A stretch of 64,000 nucleotides of DNA from Marinomonas sp. SBI8L (lineage in GTDB: Bacteria > Pseudomonadota > Gammaproteobacteria > Pseudomonadales > Marinomonadaceae). Shown here one piece after another: positions 44,235-52,843 of this stretch. The notes below the pieces were generated by a model that made no database searches, was not told the origin of the DNA, and saw only the letters and a program-made list of their open reading frames with translations. The position numbers and the translations under genes were made by a program. The DNA lies in contig NZ_JSEO01000001.1 of assembly GCF_001624705.1 (NCBI RefSeq), positions 438,980 to 502,979 of the forward strand, given 5' to 3'. Position 1 is the stretch's first letter. Each line of letters begins with the position of its first letter.

Positions 44235-46785
44235 CTTATCTCACTCTAAGTTAAATCGCTCTAAGTTAATTCACTCTAAGTTAAATCACTCCTGGCTCAA
44301 TCACACCTGGCTCTCTCTAAAGCTGTTCGCTGCACACTATAAACAATCACCATTGCAAGCCGCAGCGATCCTGATTGGCATTGTATTGGCGGTCACCTTA
44401 TTTGTGGCCGTGCAAGCCATCAACCTGAATGCCAAACGAAGCTACGCTGAATCTAGTGAACAACTCAGTGCTCAAGCGAAAAACCTGATCATCCCAGCAG
44501 CGGGGCAAAACTACTTACCAGAATCGCTCTACTTCAAGCTAAGACAAAATGGACTCAGCGCAATACTGCCCGTAATTGAAGGGAAAGTGAGAGACGAGCA
44601 AGGTCGCCGTTGGTCAGTACAAGGCAGTGAGTTAATCGCTGCTCTCACCTCAAGATCTCGCTATTCTTCTGACAAGACAGCCGAGAAGGATAAAACGCCA
44701 CAAGGCATCTCCTTATTCGATAGCGCGCTGCCTCTGCCACAGCTCTTGGCTGGAAAACCCATCGTCATGATGAGCCAATCGCAACACCAAAGCTTAGGCG
44801 AGGTAGAGACACTCACTCTGGATGAAATAGTCACTCAAGTTGTCGTTTTACCCGACGAGTGGCAGCTGGGGAGTCGCATGTTGATGGACATAGGATTCGC
44901 CCAACAACTACTCAACAAGCAAGGTCAACTGAGTTACATCGCTGTGTTTGATACCAACACCCAAGCACAAGAAAAGTGGCAAGATCTCATCGCAGAGCAA
45001 GGGCAATGGATCACCAATAACCAGAGTACCAATCTCGGCTCTATTACCGATAGCTTTCACCTCAACCTGACGGCCATGAGCTTACTGGCGTTCTTGGTTG
45101 GTTTGTTCATCGCATACAACGGCGTGAAGTACAGCTTGCTCAAACGTAATCGGCTGTTAGTACAAATTCAGCAAGCCGGTGTTTCATCGAGTATCGTGTT
45201 CTCCGCGCTGTTAATTGAGCTCACTGTTTTAGTCACACTAGGCGCATCACTCGGTTTCATTTTGGGGATTCAATTAAGCCACTGGCTCCACCCTACCGTT
45301 GCGATAACACTGGAGCAACTTTATGGTGCGACACTGCTTCCCGGTACATGGCAGTGGTCATGGTTAGCACAAGCCCTATTATTGACGTTAGCGGCCACGC
45401 TTGTTGCCTGCTGGCAACACTTTAAACAAAGGGTTCGACAACCGCTCTCTTCCCATGGCGGATTTTATCAAGCGCCAGAGGCTTCAAATGAAAACCAGCT
45501 GTTCGTCATTGGTTTAACCTTAACCTGTATCGCATTAGCAGGGTTATGGCTCAGTGAGTATCATAGATTCACCATGGCGTGGCTAGGTGTGTTGGTGGTG
45601 TCGATTCCTTTGTATCTCCCCAAAACACTCAGCGTGTTAGCCAATTGGAGCGAACAACGCACTCAATCGGGGTTGATGCAGTATCTCTTTGCAGAACTGC
45701 GAGAGCTGATATCCCCCCTCTCCCTTGCCATGATGGCACTGCTGCTTGCAGTAACCGCCAATATGGGAATGAATACGTTAGTTGGTAGCTTTGAATCCAC
45801 CCTAAAGCAATGGTTAGAGCAACGACTCCATGCCGACATTTACGTTAGCCCTGCTCAAGGAGAAATCGCTAATGTCGAGCGCGTGTTAGAGCAGTTTGAG
45901 AAGGTTGAGACCGTTTATAAGCAATATTATGTCGACGATAACCTGCAAGGCCTACCCACGTTACTCGGCACCAAAGATAAAGACAGCTTAGAGCAAACCA
46001 TGGTGTTCCAATCAAAGCTGGATAACTTTTGGCTGCGCTTCTACCAAGGTGAATGGGTTGCCATCAGTGAGCCTACCGCGATGAAACTCAACTTATCACT
46101 GAATAGTGAATTTAAGCTCGATTCCATCCCCGACAAATTACTGGTGGTTGGCGCGATCTTCCATGATTACGGTTCCCCCAATGGCGAAGTGCTGCTTGCC
46201 CCTAATTTATGGCGTGAGAGTGGCTTTACCGACTTACCCACTAGCCTAGGGATTAAAGTGTCTGGCGACCAACAAGGAGTCTACGAACAACTGCGTCAAA
46301 AACTGAATTTGCACCCAAGCCAGCTTTACGATCAATCACATATCAAATCCATCGCGTTGGATATCTTTTCACAAACCTTCGCCATTACTCGTGCACTTAA
46401 TGGCGTCACCTTAATGGTTGCCGTCATTGGCTTGTTCTGTGCCTGTTTCATGTTGCTTGATGCACGTAAAGCCGCTATTGCAAGGCTGTATGCGCTTGGC
46501 GTGAGCCGTAATCAGTTAATGGCGATGGTGCTCGGGCAAATTGTCGTATTGGTGACTTTCACTCTGGTTATCGCCATTCCTCTTGGGGCTATGGTCGGCT
46601 ATGTGCTAACCGACATCGTCACCCTACGCGCCTTTGGTTGGAGCTTAAACTACCAATGGAGTTGGAGCGATGCCCTCAGCATTTCCGCCATCACGATTCT
46701 TGTGGCTGTGATTGCGACGCTCATCCCCCTATGGCGCTTAGTCAGTAAGCCCGTGGTAGCTAGCTTGCAAAGTGAGGTGTTGTAA
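44221..46785 (+). CDS. FtsX-type permease of the Att-like ABC system
   Basis: An 854-residue inner-membrane permease of the FtsX/LolC class with duplicated halves. TM1 is near 45-65, a periplasmic domain follows, then helices near 285-305, 325-345 and 380-400, and in the second half helices near 430-510 and a final FtsX block with three helices near 730-840 ('AVIGLFCACFMLLDARKAAIARLYALGVS' region). I choose the ATG at 44221 (GGTGAG seven bases upstream); a GTG at 44209 would be in frame. It overlaps the ATPase gene by 14 bp and the lipoprotein gene by one base. The N-terminal 30 residues are a pentapeptide tandem repeat coded by 15-bp repeats. Confidence 0.85.
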   Translation: MWQANLSHSKLNRSKLIHSKLNHSWLNHTWLSLKLFAAHYKQSPLQAAAILIGIVLAVTLFVAVQAINLNAKRSYAESSEQLSAQAKNLIIPAAGQNYLPESLYFKLRQNGLSAILPVIEGKVRDEQGRRWSVQGSELIAALTSRSRYSSDKTAEKDKTPQGISLFDSALPLPQLLAGKPIVMMSQSQHQSLGEVETLTLDEIVTQVVVLPDEWQLGSRMLMDIGFAQQLLNKQGQLSYIAVFDTNTQAQEKWQDLIAEQGQWITNNQSTNLGSITDSFHLNLTAMSLLAFLVGLFIAYNGVKYSLLKRNRLLVQIQQAGVSSSIVFSALLIELTVLVTLGASLGFILGIQLSHWLHPTVAITLEQLYGATLLPGTWQWSWLAQALLLTLAATLVACWQHFKQRVRQPLSSHGGFYQAPEASNENQLFVIGLTLTCIALAGLWLSEYHRFTMAWLGVLVVSIPLYLPKTLSVLANWSEQRTQSGLMQYLFAELRELISPLSLAMMALLLAVTANMGMNTLVGSFESTLKQWLEQRLHADIYVSPAQGEIANVERVLEQFEKVETVYKQYYVDDNLQGLPTLLGTKDKDSLEQTMVFQSKLDNFWLRFYQGEWVAISEPTAMKLNLSLNSEFKLDSIPDKLLVVGAIFHDYGSPNGEVLLAPNLWRESGFTDLPTSLGIKVSGDQQGVYEQLRQKLNLHPSQLYDQSHIKSIALDIFSQTFAITRALNGVTLMVAVIGLFCACFMLLDARKAAIARLYALGVSRNQLMAMVLGQIVVLVTFTLVIAIPLGAMVGYVLTDIVTLRAFGWSLNYQWSWSDALSISAITILVAVIATLIPLWRLVSKPVVASLQSEVL
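44241..44315 (+). repeat. 15-bp tandem repeat, five units, in permease N-terminus
   Basis: Units of 15 bp with the frame of TCA-CTC-TAA-GTT-AAA type (44241-44255, 44256-44270, 44271-44285, 44286-44300, 44301-44315). They code for five diverged pentapeptides of the form [HR]S[KW]L[NI] in the cytoplasmic tail just before TM1. Confidence 0.88.
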
Positions 46786-47918
46786 TGGAGCTTGGTTTGA
46801 AGAGTAAGCGAATCAAAATGTCCGCCGTCTTGCTTAGTCTGTTATTTCTATGGGGTTGTGAGAAAGCCGAACAAAAATCAGCTCAAAACATGGGATCAAT
46901 GCTCGGTCCTGTCAATAACAAAGAGCAGAATGAACAATTTACGCCTGTCACTAAAGGCGTAGAGATCACCTTCCCTGCCGACCACCAAGCGCACTCAAGC
47001 TTTCGTCATGAATGGTGGTATTTAACCGCCAACCTCATGGATGAAAATGGCAATGCACTGGGTGTGCAATGGACACAATTTCGTTTTGCCGCAGCTCCAG
47101 AAAATAGAGCCAAACAACCCAAGCAAACCGCGTGGCAAAGCCAGCAGATCTACATGGCGCATAGTGCCATCACCACCAAAGACAAACACTACGCCGATGA
47201 AAAGTGGTCCCGTGACCAAGCAGAACTGGCAGGCATAAGCGCTTCACCATTTCGTGTTTATCTTGATGATTGGCAATGGACATCTTCCACCGATGACCTA
47301 TTCCCAGCCACATTGAATGCCAATTCAGATCAGTTTGGCTACTCATTAACACTCACTAGCGACGCACCCTATCAAAAACAAGGTGAGCAAGGCTACAGCA
47401 CGAAAAGCAGCGACGGCAAAGTGGCTTCTTATTACTACAGCCAACCATTTATCCATGTATCAGGCAAAGTGACGATTGATGGCGTGACGCATCAGGTTTC
47501 TGGCAAAGGCTGGATAGACAGAGAATGGAGCTCGCAATTCTTACTCGACTCGCAACAAGGCTGGGATTGGTTTGCACTCAGACTCAATGATGATACCAGC
47601 TTAGTCGTGTTCCAACTTCGAAACGCAACAACAGGCAAAGCCAATTACTCTCACGCAAGGTTAATGCAACAAGATGGTTCTGGCATTGCTATTTCACAGC
47701 AGGACATCAGCCTAACCGCCGTCAAACAGACAGAAATCGACGGACGCAATTACCCAACAGCGTGGCAAATATCCATTCCCACTCAGCAAATCGAAGTGAC
47801 CGTCACGGCACTGAATCCAAAGGCAAAAATGCCCCTGTCGGTTCCGTATTGGGAAGGGCCAATCGTAATAGAAGGGACACACTCAGGAACGGGCTATATG
47901 GAGTTAACGGGGTACTGA
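46785..47918 (+). CDS. AttH-like lipoprotein (lipocalin-9/CrtC-like)
   Basis: A 377-residue lipoprotein. After a basic start the hydrophobic 'AVLLSLLFLWGC' ends in a lipobox with Cys25, so the mature protein is lipid-anchored. The body matches the AttH/CrtC-like fold: 'FRHEWWYLTANLMDENGNALG', 'YMAHSAITTKDKHY', 'VSGKGWIDREWSSQFL' and 'WDWFALRLNDDTSLVVFQLR' in order. It overlaps the permease stop by one base (TAATG). In A. tumefaciens and many marine bacteria the same trio (ATPase, FtsX permease, AttH lipoprotein) forms one locus; its cargo is unproven. Confidence 0.85.
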   Translation: MELGLKSKRIKMSAVLLSLLFLWGCEKAEQKSAQNMGSMLGPVNNKEQNEQFTPVTKGVEITFPADHQAHSSFRHEWWYLTANLMDENGNALGVQWTQFRFAAAPENRAKQPKQTAWQSQQIYMAHSAITTKDKHYADEKWSRDQAELAGISASPFRVYLDDWQWTSSTDDLFPATLNANSDQFGYSLTLTSDAPYQKQGEQGYSTKSSDGKVASYYYSQPFIHVSGKVTIDGVTHQVSGKGWIDREWSSQFLLDSQQGWDWFALRLNDDTSLVVFQLRNATTGKANYSHARLMQQDGSGIAISQQDISLTAVKQTEIDGRNYPTAWQISIPTQQIEVTVTALNPKAKMPLSVPYWEGPIVIEGTHSGTGYMELTGY

Positions 47919-47981
47919 CCCCATAAATACGTTTTTCTAAAAAATCCTATTTGTAAAAGCAGGTGAATCTCTAAAGACATC

Positions 47982-48007
47982 CAATTTAAAATCGAGGGAT
48001 TTATGCT
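47982..48007. repeat. Dispersed repeat shared with 40127-40153
   Basis: The 26 bases differ by two from the relic at 40127. On the minus strand it recalls the first codons of the RAYT (KRKSL) followed by the REP core. It lies 60 bp after the ABC-lipoprotein cassette, whose other flank also carries a RAYT/REP copy. Confidence 0.65.
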
Positions 48008-48154
48008 TCCCTAAAAAAGAGCTAAAAGAGCAGTAGAAACAATTAAACACTCATAAAAAATGATAATTAATACGAAAACCTTACAAAAAATTCATTAACA
48101 TCTTGTCCTTATTAGGGTTTAATCCGCCTTTTTAATCGCAAGGATGCGACCAAG

Positions 48155-50278
48155 ATGTACCATAGAATTGCCCCAACGGAATCCGTGCTTCTTAATGAAG
48201 CCTCTCAAATCGAAGCTGACTTCTCTTCTTTCAATGAAGAAAGTTGGCAAGCAATCACCCCCACAAACCTTTCCCCAGAACAGGTAAAACAAAAACTGGC
48301 TGACGGTGACATGGTTGCCTTAGCGGACCCACCAAACCTACCGCTTTTTTGCTTTATAAAAGGGGACATTGAAGTCAATCCTCTGGCAATCTCGCAAGCC
48401 AACCAAGATCTTATCAGACGCCTTAATGCGAGGTTCGACGCCAAAGGCAGTGGTGCTTCTTTTAGTGCTCAATCAGCACAATCAAATGGTAACTTACATC
48501 CGCCAGCCCCTATGGAAGAAAAGGCCCCAGAACCTATTGTTAAAGACCCAGAGCCAGAAGTCAGCAAACCTAAAATTCCAGCGTCTTTTGGCCAGCCACC
48601 TGCGCCCATCATTTTGGAAGTGGTGTATGACGATAAAGAAAAAACACCTGTTGGTGATGTACCCTACAAACTTGTCTTTGATGATCCTAAGCAAACCATA
48701 TTAACAGGCTCGCTTAACCCTATGGGTTGGGCCTGTGTGGAAGACTGCCCAAACGCCAAAGCCAGCATAAGTTTTGGAGAAGCCATCGATAACCAAACAG
48801 AGCTGGATAACCTTTATGCCGAGTTAGAAACGGCACTTGATAACACAATTAAGAAAGTCGCTGATTACACCCTAGATAAATTAAACGAAATCGAAATCAG
48901 TACAATTACAGAGGCCTCAAATCAGCAACTAAATGATTACCTTGCTGAGCTTAGAGACACACTTGAAGATATGGATATACTCAGCTTTTACGAGCATACG
49001 ACAGCTAAAGCTAAAAACGCAGCAAGTGATGTCACTGACGCCCTTAAAGAGTTTCTCCCTCAAGATACAGCAGACTTAGACGAAGAAACACTCAGCCCAA
49101 TTCAATACGCCTTTTGTGAAGCGGTGACCCATGGCGACATTGATGCACTGGAGTCAGCATTAGCTGGTTGGAAACCTAGGGAAGAGATCAGGCTGAAAGC
49201 AGAATCAAAAGCCATGGAAAAACAGATTCTCATCATTAATGATCAACTAAGCCGTAATATACTCACAACCAGTTGCCAGCGCTTTGTTAAGGCCATGACA
49301 CCAGAAAAGCTTATCGACTTAGCTGTGTACCTCTCAGTCAAAACCACCGAAGACGCCACTCTCAATAGTGTCTCAAACCTAATGGGAATACTCACCGGTA
49401 AAGTCAGCTTGGCCATTACTCGACAAGTGCTATTGTCCGCAACCACAGACACCAAAACTGAATGGTATAAAGACATTTCTCAAGCCCTTAGCAACTTGGT
49501 TAAACCACTGAAAACCCTCAGACCTTTTGATGCTGAATATAGCCATAAAAAAGTCATCGAGATCCCCTTAGCTAAAGCCGACATCCAACCATCAGACTGG
49601 GCTGAAAAGACAGAAAATGAAAAGATAAAAACCATCACAGACAAACTTGATGGCAGCATCCTAGATGATGAAATGGACAAAAAATGGTTGATCGTACCAA
49701 GAGGCCAATTGACCTTTGATGCAGAAGGGAATGATATAAGCGACAATATTTATTTTTCAAGAGTTATTCATTGGCCTGGTAATAGTCTGTCAGGAGTCAC
49801 ATTAGGTAGAGGTTACGATATTGGAAATCGCTCTGAAGCTGAAGTTTATAATGAGCTAATTAATGCATTTATAGATAATGATAAAGCTAAAAAAATAGCT
49901 AAAGGTGCAGGTTTAAAAGGTGATGAAGCCAAAAACTTTGTAACAGATAAAAAAGAAGAGATTGGAGAAATTACAAGAAAGTCCCAACACTACCTTTTTA
50001 ACAACATTTTTCCGAGCTATGAAGATAGAGCGATTAAAAATTACAACAAATGGACTAAAGATAAACTGGAAAAAATCGATTGGGAAAGTCTCGATAATAA
50101 GATCAAAGATGTATTAGTAGATTTTGTATACCAAGGATTTACTCAGGGAGAGAGGCCTATGGTAAAAGGTATGCGAAATGATAAACAAGAATTGATAAAT
50201 TACATTACATCAAACCCCACAATTAAATTGTATGAAGAAGGTAGGCAAAGAGCTAATTATCTTGGAGGAGAAAAATAA
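48155..50278 (+). CDS. Pesticin/phage-lysozyme-like secreted effector, T6SS-type
   Basis: A 707-residue protein without a signal peptide. Residues 1-95 are an unknown N-terminal module, 105-150 a Pro/Glu-rich linker, about 150-210 an Ig-like segment ('VVYDDKEKTPVGDVPYKLVF'), 210-480 helical. The C-terminal 190 residues resemble the phage-lysozyme/pesticin muramidase fold: Glu524 in 'FDAEGND', 'YFSRVIHWPG', and Thr549/Asp555 in 'SGVTLGRGYD'. This architecture is typical of type VI secretion cargo acting on peptidoglycan in the rival's periplasm. The next gene overlaps its stop by one base and encodes a likely immunity protein. No secretion genes are in the window. Confidence 0.78.
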   Translation: MYHRIAPTESVLLNEASQIEADFSSFNEESWQAITPTNLSPEQVKQKLADGDMVALADPPNLPLFCFIKGDIEVNPLAISQANQDLIRRLNARFDAKGSGASFSAQSAQSNGNLHPPAPMEEKAPEPIVKDPEPEVSKPKIPASFGQPPAPIILEVVYDDKEKTPVGDVPYKLVFDDPKQTILTGSLNPMGWACVEDCPNAKASISFGEAIDNQTELDNLYAELETALDNTIKKVADYTLDKLNEIEISTITEASNQQLNDYLAELRDTLEDMDILSFYEHTTAKAKNAASDVTDALKEFLPQDTADLDEETLSPIQYAFCEAVTHGDIDALESALAGWKPREEIRLKAESKAMEKQILIINDQLSRNILTTSCQRFVKAMTPEKLIDLAVYLSVKTTEDATLNSVSNLMGILTGKVSLAITRQVLLSATTDTKTEWYKDISQALSNLVKPLKTLRPFDAEYSHKKVIEIPLAKADIQPSDWAEKTENEKIKTITDKLDGSILDDEMDKKWLIVPRGQLTFDAEGNDISDNIYFSRVIHWPGNSLSGVTLGRGYDIGNRSEAEVYNELINAFIDNDKAKKIAKGAGLKGDEAKNFVTDKKEEIGEITRKSQHYLFNNIFPSYEDRAIKNYNKWTKDKLEKIDWESLDNKIKDVLVDFVYQGFTQGERPMVKGMRNDKQELINYITSNPTIKLYEEGRQRANYLGGEK

Positions 50279-50664
50279 TGAAAAAGACAGTCGCACTAAC
50301 GATGTTGATAAGTTTTCAAGCAGCAGCTAGCGATAGCTGCTTCAAAGAAAAATACCTACCGGGAATAAATAATTGCATCAAAGAAAAAATAGAAAATAAC
50401 CAAGTAAAATTAACTTCAGAGTATCAGAAAATTGAAAATCATTTCAAATCTTCAGAAGACCACGAAAGTTACTTAAAAGACATCCAGAAAAACCGTCAAG
50501 AATGGTCTGAGGTCACAACAAAATTTTGTGATTTGCAAAGCTACTTTGTTGACAAAGAAACGATCACTTACGAAATACAATTCAACCAATGTATTAATGA
50601 GAAAATTAAGCACCAAACATCTGAAATTAGTAATTTATACCAAATAATTTCCTCTATGATGTAG
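50278..50664 (+). CDS. LprI-like periplasmic immunity protein
   Basis: A 128-residue exported protein: signal peptide to about residue 18 (QAAAS|DS), then Cys21, Cys33, Cys84 and Cys104 in the spacing of LprI/DUF1311-type lysozyme inhibitors. Its start overlaps the effector stop (TAATG) and uses GGAGGAG inside the effector's last codons, so it is made together with the toxin. Location and fold match: it would block the muramidase in the periplasm and protect siblings. Direct proof of inhibition is absent. Confidence 0.75.
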   Translation: MKKTVALTMLISFQAAASDSCFKEKYLPGINNCIKEKIENNQVKLTSEYQKIENHFKSSEDHESYLKDIQKNRQEWSEVTTKFCDLQSYFVDKETITYEIQFNQCINEKIKHQTSEISNLYQIISSMM

Positions 50665-51032
50665 TTTTACTTCTAACTACTTAGTAAGAGTTAATACGTT
50701 ATAAATTTCTATTACGTAATTTTATCTAGTTCCCACGGCCCTCAGACTGTGAGCATGGGAACGAGAGGGGAATTACCCTTCATCTAGAATAACATTGGCA
50801 AAGACCATAGGGCTTTTAAAGCTGAGAATTTCTAAAGACTTCCATTTAGAGTACGGGCACCACCTGAACATCACTCACTTCGATCATGTTCATCAATTTA
50901 TGGTTGAAAATAATAAGAAATTCTTAAATTGGAGGCTAACTATAAAGTATTCATTGAAGCTTTTCGTATTTTGGTCAAGCTGATATCTCGCGTTAACGAT
51001 TAGAAAGAATTAGATGTGTTGAGTTTGTCGAG
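50665..51032. other. Intergenic region, 368 bp, with one palindrome
   Basis: Lies between the immunity gene and the 3' end of the RAYT gene. It contains the palindrome at 50729-50762 and AT-rich sequence. A possible 62-codon frame at 50795 starts at a TTG without ribosome site and was rejected. Bases 50805-50850 weakly resemble the repeat at 47970. Confidence 0.5.
50729..50762. repeat. GTTCCCA...TGGGAAC palindrome, REP/BIME-like
   Basis: GTTCCCA pairs with TGGGAAC around a 20-base centre that contains CTCA/TGAG as an inner stem. It resembles the 'GTTCCCACG...CGTGGGAAC' family of short hairpin repeats spread in gammaproteobacteria and usually linked to RAYT transposases. A RAYT gene begins 270 bp away. 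Confidence 0.6.
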
Positions 51033-52010
51033 CTAAGACAAAAGTCTTCTACATGTAGTTAAATTGGGCCGCCTTTTAATATGAGTATGTTGGCAATACT
51101 TAGCCAATTGCCAGTCAGACCCAACAGCTGTGGTGAAATGCTTTTCAAAGCCTGTTGAAACTTCAAACCATTGCTCTGATGTAAGATTTATTCGCTGAAG
51201 AATTGGAGCCAAGGAAATATCCAACGTTCCTCTTTTATCTTCTCTCACCAACCTCCCCGTTAAATCAATTAATTCAAGGTAATCAGTAAGTTTAAAAGGT
51301 AAGCCTTGAGGTTGATCTTCCCGTTCATAGCCAATAAAAGGAAATAAATTTTTGGGCTGCGTCTGATTCGCTTTGGCGACTTCAATACGAGTCTTGATAC
51401 TTGTATGTTTTGAAGCTTCAGGGGTCTTGTCCATCTTTGCACGCACAGGATTTAAGTCGACATAAGCCATACATGATACTAGCGCGGCGTCATTCAACAA
51501 GGCTTGAGACTTAAAGCGACCTTCCCAAAATCGTCCTGTACATTTGTCTTCATTATTAGCCATACGTGCTACAGATTCATTGAGCTCTCGCATAAACCAA
51601 CTTATGTCCATTAAACGTTTACGGTACTTCTCACAGCTCTCATAAACAGAGGCTAGCTCAAACTCTTCTAAGACTTTGTTCTCTAGATACTTTTGCGTGA
51701 ACTGAGTACCTTTATGTAGATGATGCCAGCGCTCAAGCACCTGTTTAATAGACCAATTATTCGCTTCATCTTCATTCACATGAAGCACTAAATGGGTATG
51801 ATTGCTCATGACCGAATAAGCACATACATCTATTGCAAAGATAGCTTCAAGAGAGAATATCTTATCCTCTATCCAACCACGTCTATGTTCGTAACTTTGG
51901 CCAGTCTGTTCATCTTGGCCACAGAGAAAAGCGCGTCTCACACAACGTGAAACACAGTGATAGTAAGGTGTATCTTGAAGGCTTATTAAAGATTTTCTTG
52001 GTTTAGGCAT
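51033..52010 (-). CDS. REP-associated tyrosine transposase (RAYT, TnpA-REP)
   Basis: A 325-residue DNA-nicking enzyme of the IS200-like Y1 family. The HUH pair is His71 and His73 in 'NHTHLVLHV', and the nucleophile is probably Tyr183 in 'CMAYVDLNPVRAKM'. Residues 1-35 ('[19 protein letters not shown]') are the RAYT N-terminus. I choose the ATG at 52010 (MPKPRKS); the frame extends to 52040 but these ten codons lie in the conserved REP-side repeat CCTCATCCTTGAGTGAA, which also supplies the ribosome site AAGGATGAGG. It mobilises REP hairpins of the chromosome; copies of its own head are found at 40, 43 and 52-53 kb. The C-terminus keeps an extra basic 'HTHIKRRPNLTTCRRLL' tail. Confidence 0.88.
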   Translation of the reverse strand: MPKPRKSLISLQDTPYYHCVSRCVRRAFLCGQDEQTGQSYEHRRGWIEDKIFSLEAIFAIDVCAYSVMSNHTHLVLHVNEDEANNWSIKQVLERWHHLHKGTQFTQKYLENKVLEEFELASVYESCEKYRKRLMDISWFMRELNESVARMANNEDKCTGRFWEGRFKSQALLNDAALVSCMAYVDLNPVRAKMDKTPEASKHTSIKTRIEVAKANQTQPKNLFPFIGYEREDQPQGLPFKLTDYLELIDLTGRLVREDKRGTLDISLAPILQRINLTSEQWFEVSTGFEKHFTTAVGSDWQLAKYCQHTHIKRRPNLTTCRRLLS

Positions 52011-52019
52011 ATTAGATTC

Positions 52020-52100
52020 CTCATCCTTGAGTGAATTCAATAAAACTAGAATAAGATTAAAAGTGAGTCAAATTGTGTTGGATGTCCATGGTAATTGGCG
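52020..52100. repeat. REP-type repeat next to the RAYT gene
   Basis: The upstream side of the RAYT gene: CCTCATCCTTGAGTGAATTC, AAACTAG, TCAAATTG-TGTTGGATGTC and ATGGTAATTGGCG. These blocks occur in the same order, with changes, at 40171-40249 and 43217-43305. The right border runs straight into the IS110 remnant. Confidence 0.75.
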
Positions 52101-52375
52101 TAACGCCTAAACAGTATGCGAGTGGTGGAAAATCCTATATGGGAAGAATGAGTAAACGAGGGAATCAGTATTTACGTAAGCAGCTTATACACGGTGCCAG
52201 AACCTTAATTCATCGTACAAAAGGGAAAAATGACAAGCTCTCAGTCTGGGTTAAACAGTTGATTGATCGTAGAGGAAAACATAAGGGAGTCGTAGCAATC
52301 GCAAATCGATTAGCAAGACTCGCTTGGATTTTACTTCGAAGGAATGAGGATTATAAAACCCTATCCGCTTCATGA
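52088..52375 (+). pseudogene. IS110-family transposase, C-terminal remnant
   Basis: The reading 'VTPKQYASGGKSYMGRMSKRGNQYLR', 'LIHGARTLIHR' and 'ANRLARLAWILL' is the C-terminal (IS116/IS110/IS902) domain of an IS110-family transposase. The N-terminal DEDD domain is missing: the sequence upstream changes abruptly to the REP-type repeat. So about two thirds of the gene was lost. The open stretch starts at a TTG at 52073 with no ribosome site, so it is unlikely to be expressed. Confidence 0.83.
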
Positions 52376-52690
52376 TAGAAAACAACTAAAGAGTTAAACA
52401 GCCGAAACAGATCTAACCAAAGTCGACGAACAAATGATGTGAAAGCGGGTTTTCCGCACTTAACGACAGTCTGGCATGGACAAGGTTCTTGAAACCGATT
52501 GGGTGATAAAGACAGTTAAGTACGGATCTCATCAAGGCCAGAAAACCAACAAAAAGCGTTTTCATAACAGGCCGGATATATGTCTAGTACGACCCTTCAT
52601 CGAGTTTTTGGAATTGGTAAAGATCAAAAGCGGTTAATAAGAAAAAGACAAAACCACTTAATATTCAGAATTAAAAAGTGGTTTGGGTAA
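52376..52690. mobile_element. Probable right-end remainder of the IS110 element
   Basis: No open frame. It follows the transposase stop without gap and contains GC-rich clustered bases unlike the AT-rich surroundings. The hairpin AAACCACTT / AAGTGGTTT (52651-52684) may be its transcription stop. The element's exact end is not visible. Confidence 0.5.
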
Positions 52691-52741
52691 CTATTGCCTT
52701 GACGGCACGGGAGCGTCCATATATGTCCGATTTAAATTGGA

Positions 52742-52843
52742 CTTATCCTTACCACAAAGAAAGGCACGTCGGACGCAACGGGAGAGGCAGTGGTAATAAG
52801 TGGTGTCTTGCAAACTTATTAGGGATTTACGTGGTTTAGACAT
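52742..52843 (-). pseudogene. RAYT gene fragment (first 34 codons)
   Basis: Reads [20 protein letters not shown] and [10 protein letters not shown], differing from the intact RAYT (52010) by only a few residues, then loses similarity at residue 34. It has the same upstream block (CCTCATCC...). It is the first of several heads in the array to 53310. Confidence 0.85.

Noticed and set aside
50795-50983. 62-codon frame beyond the immunity gene
   Set aside because: TTG start, no ribosome site, no recognisable content; lies in a gap that resembles repeat debris.
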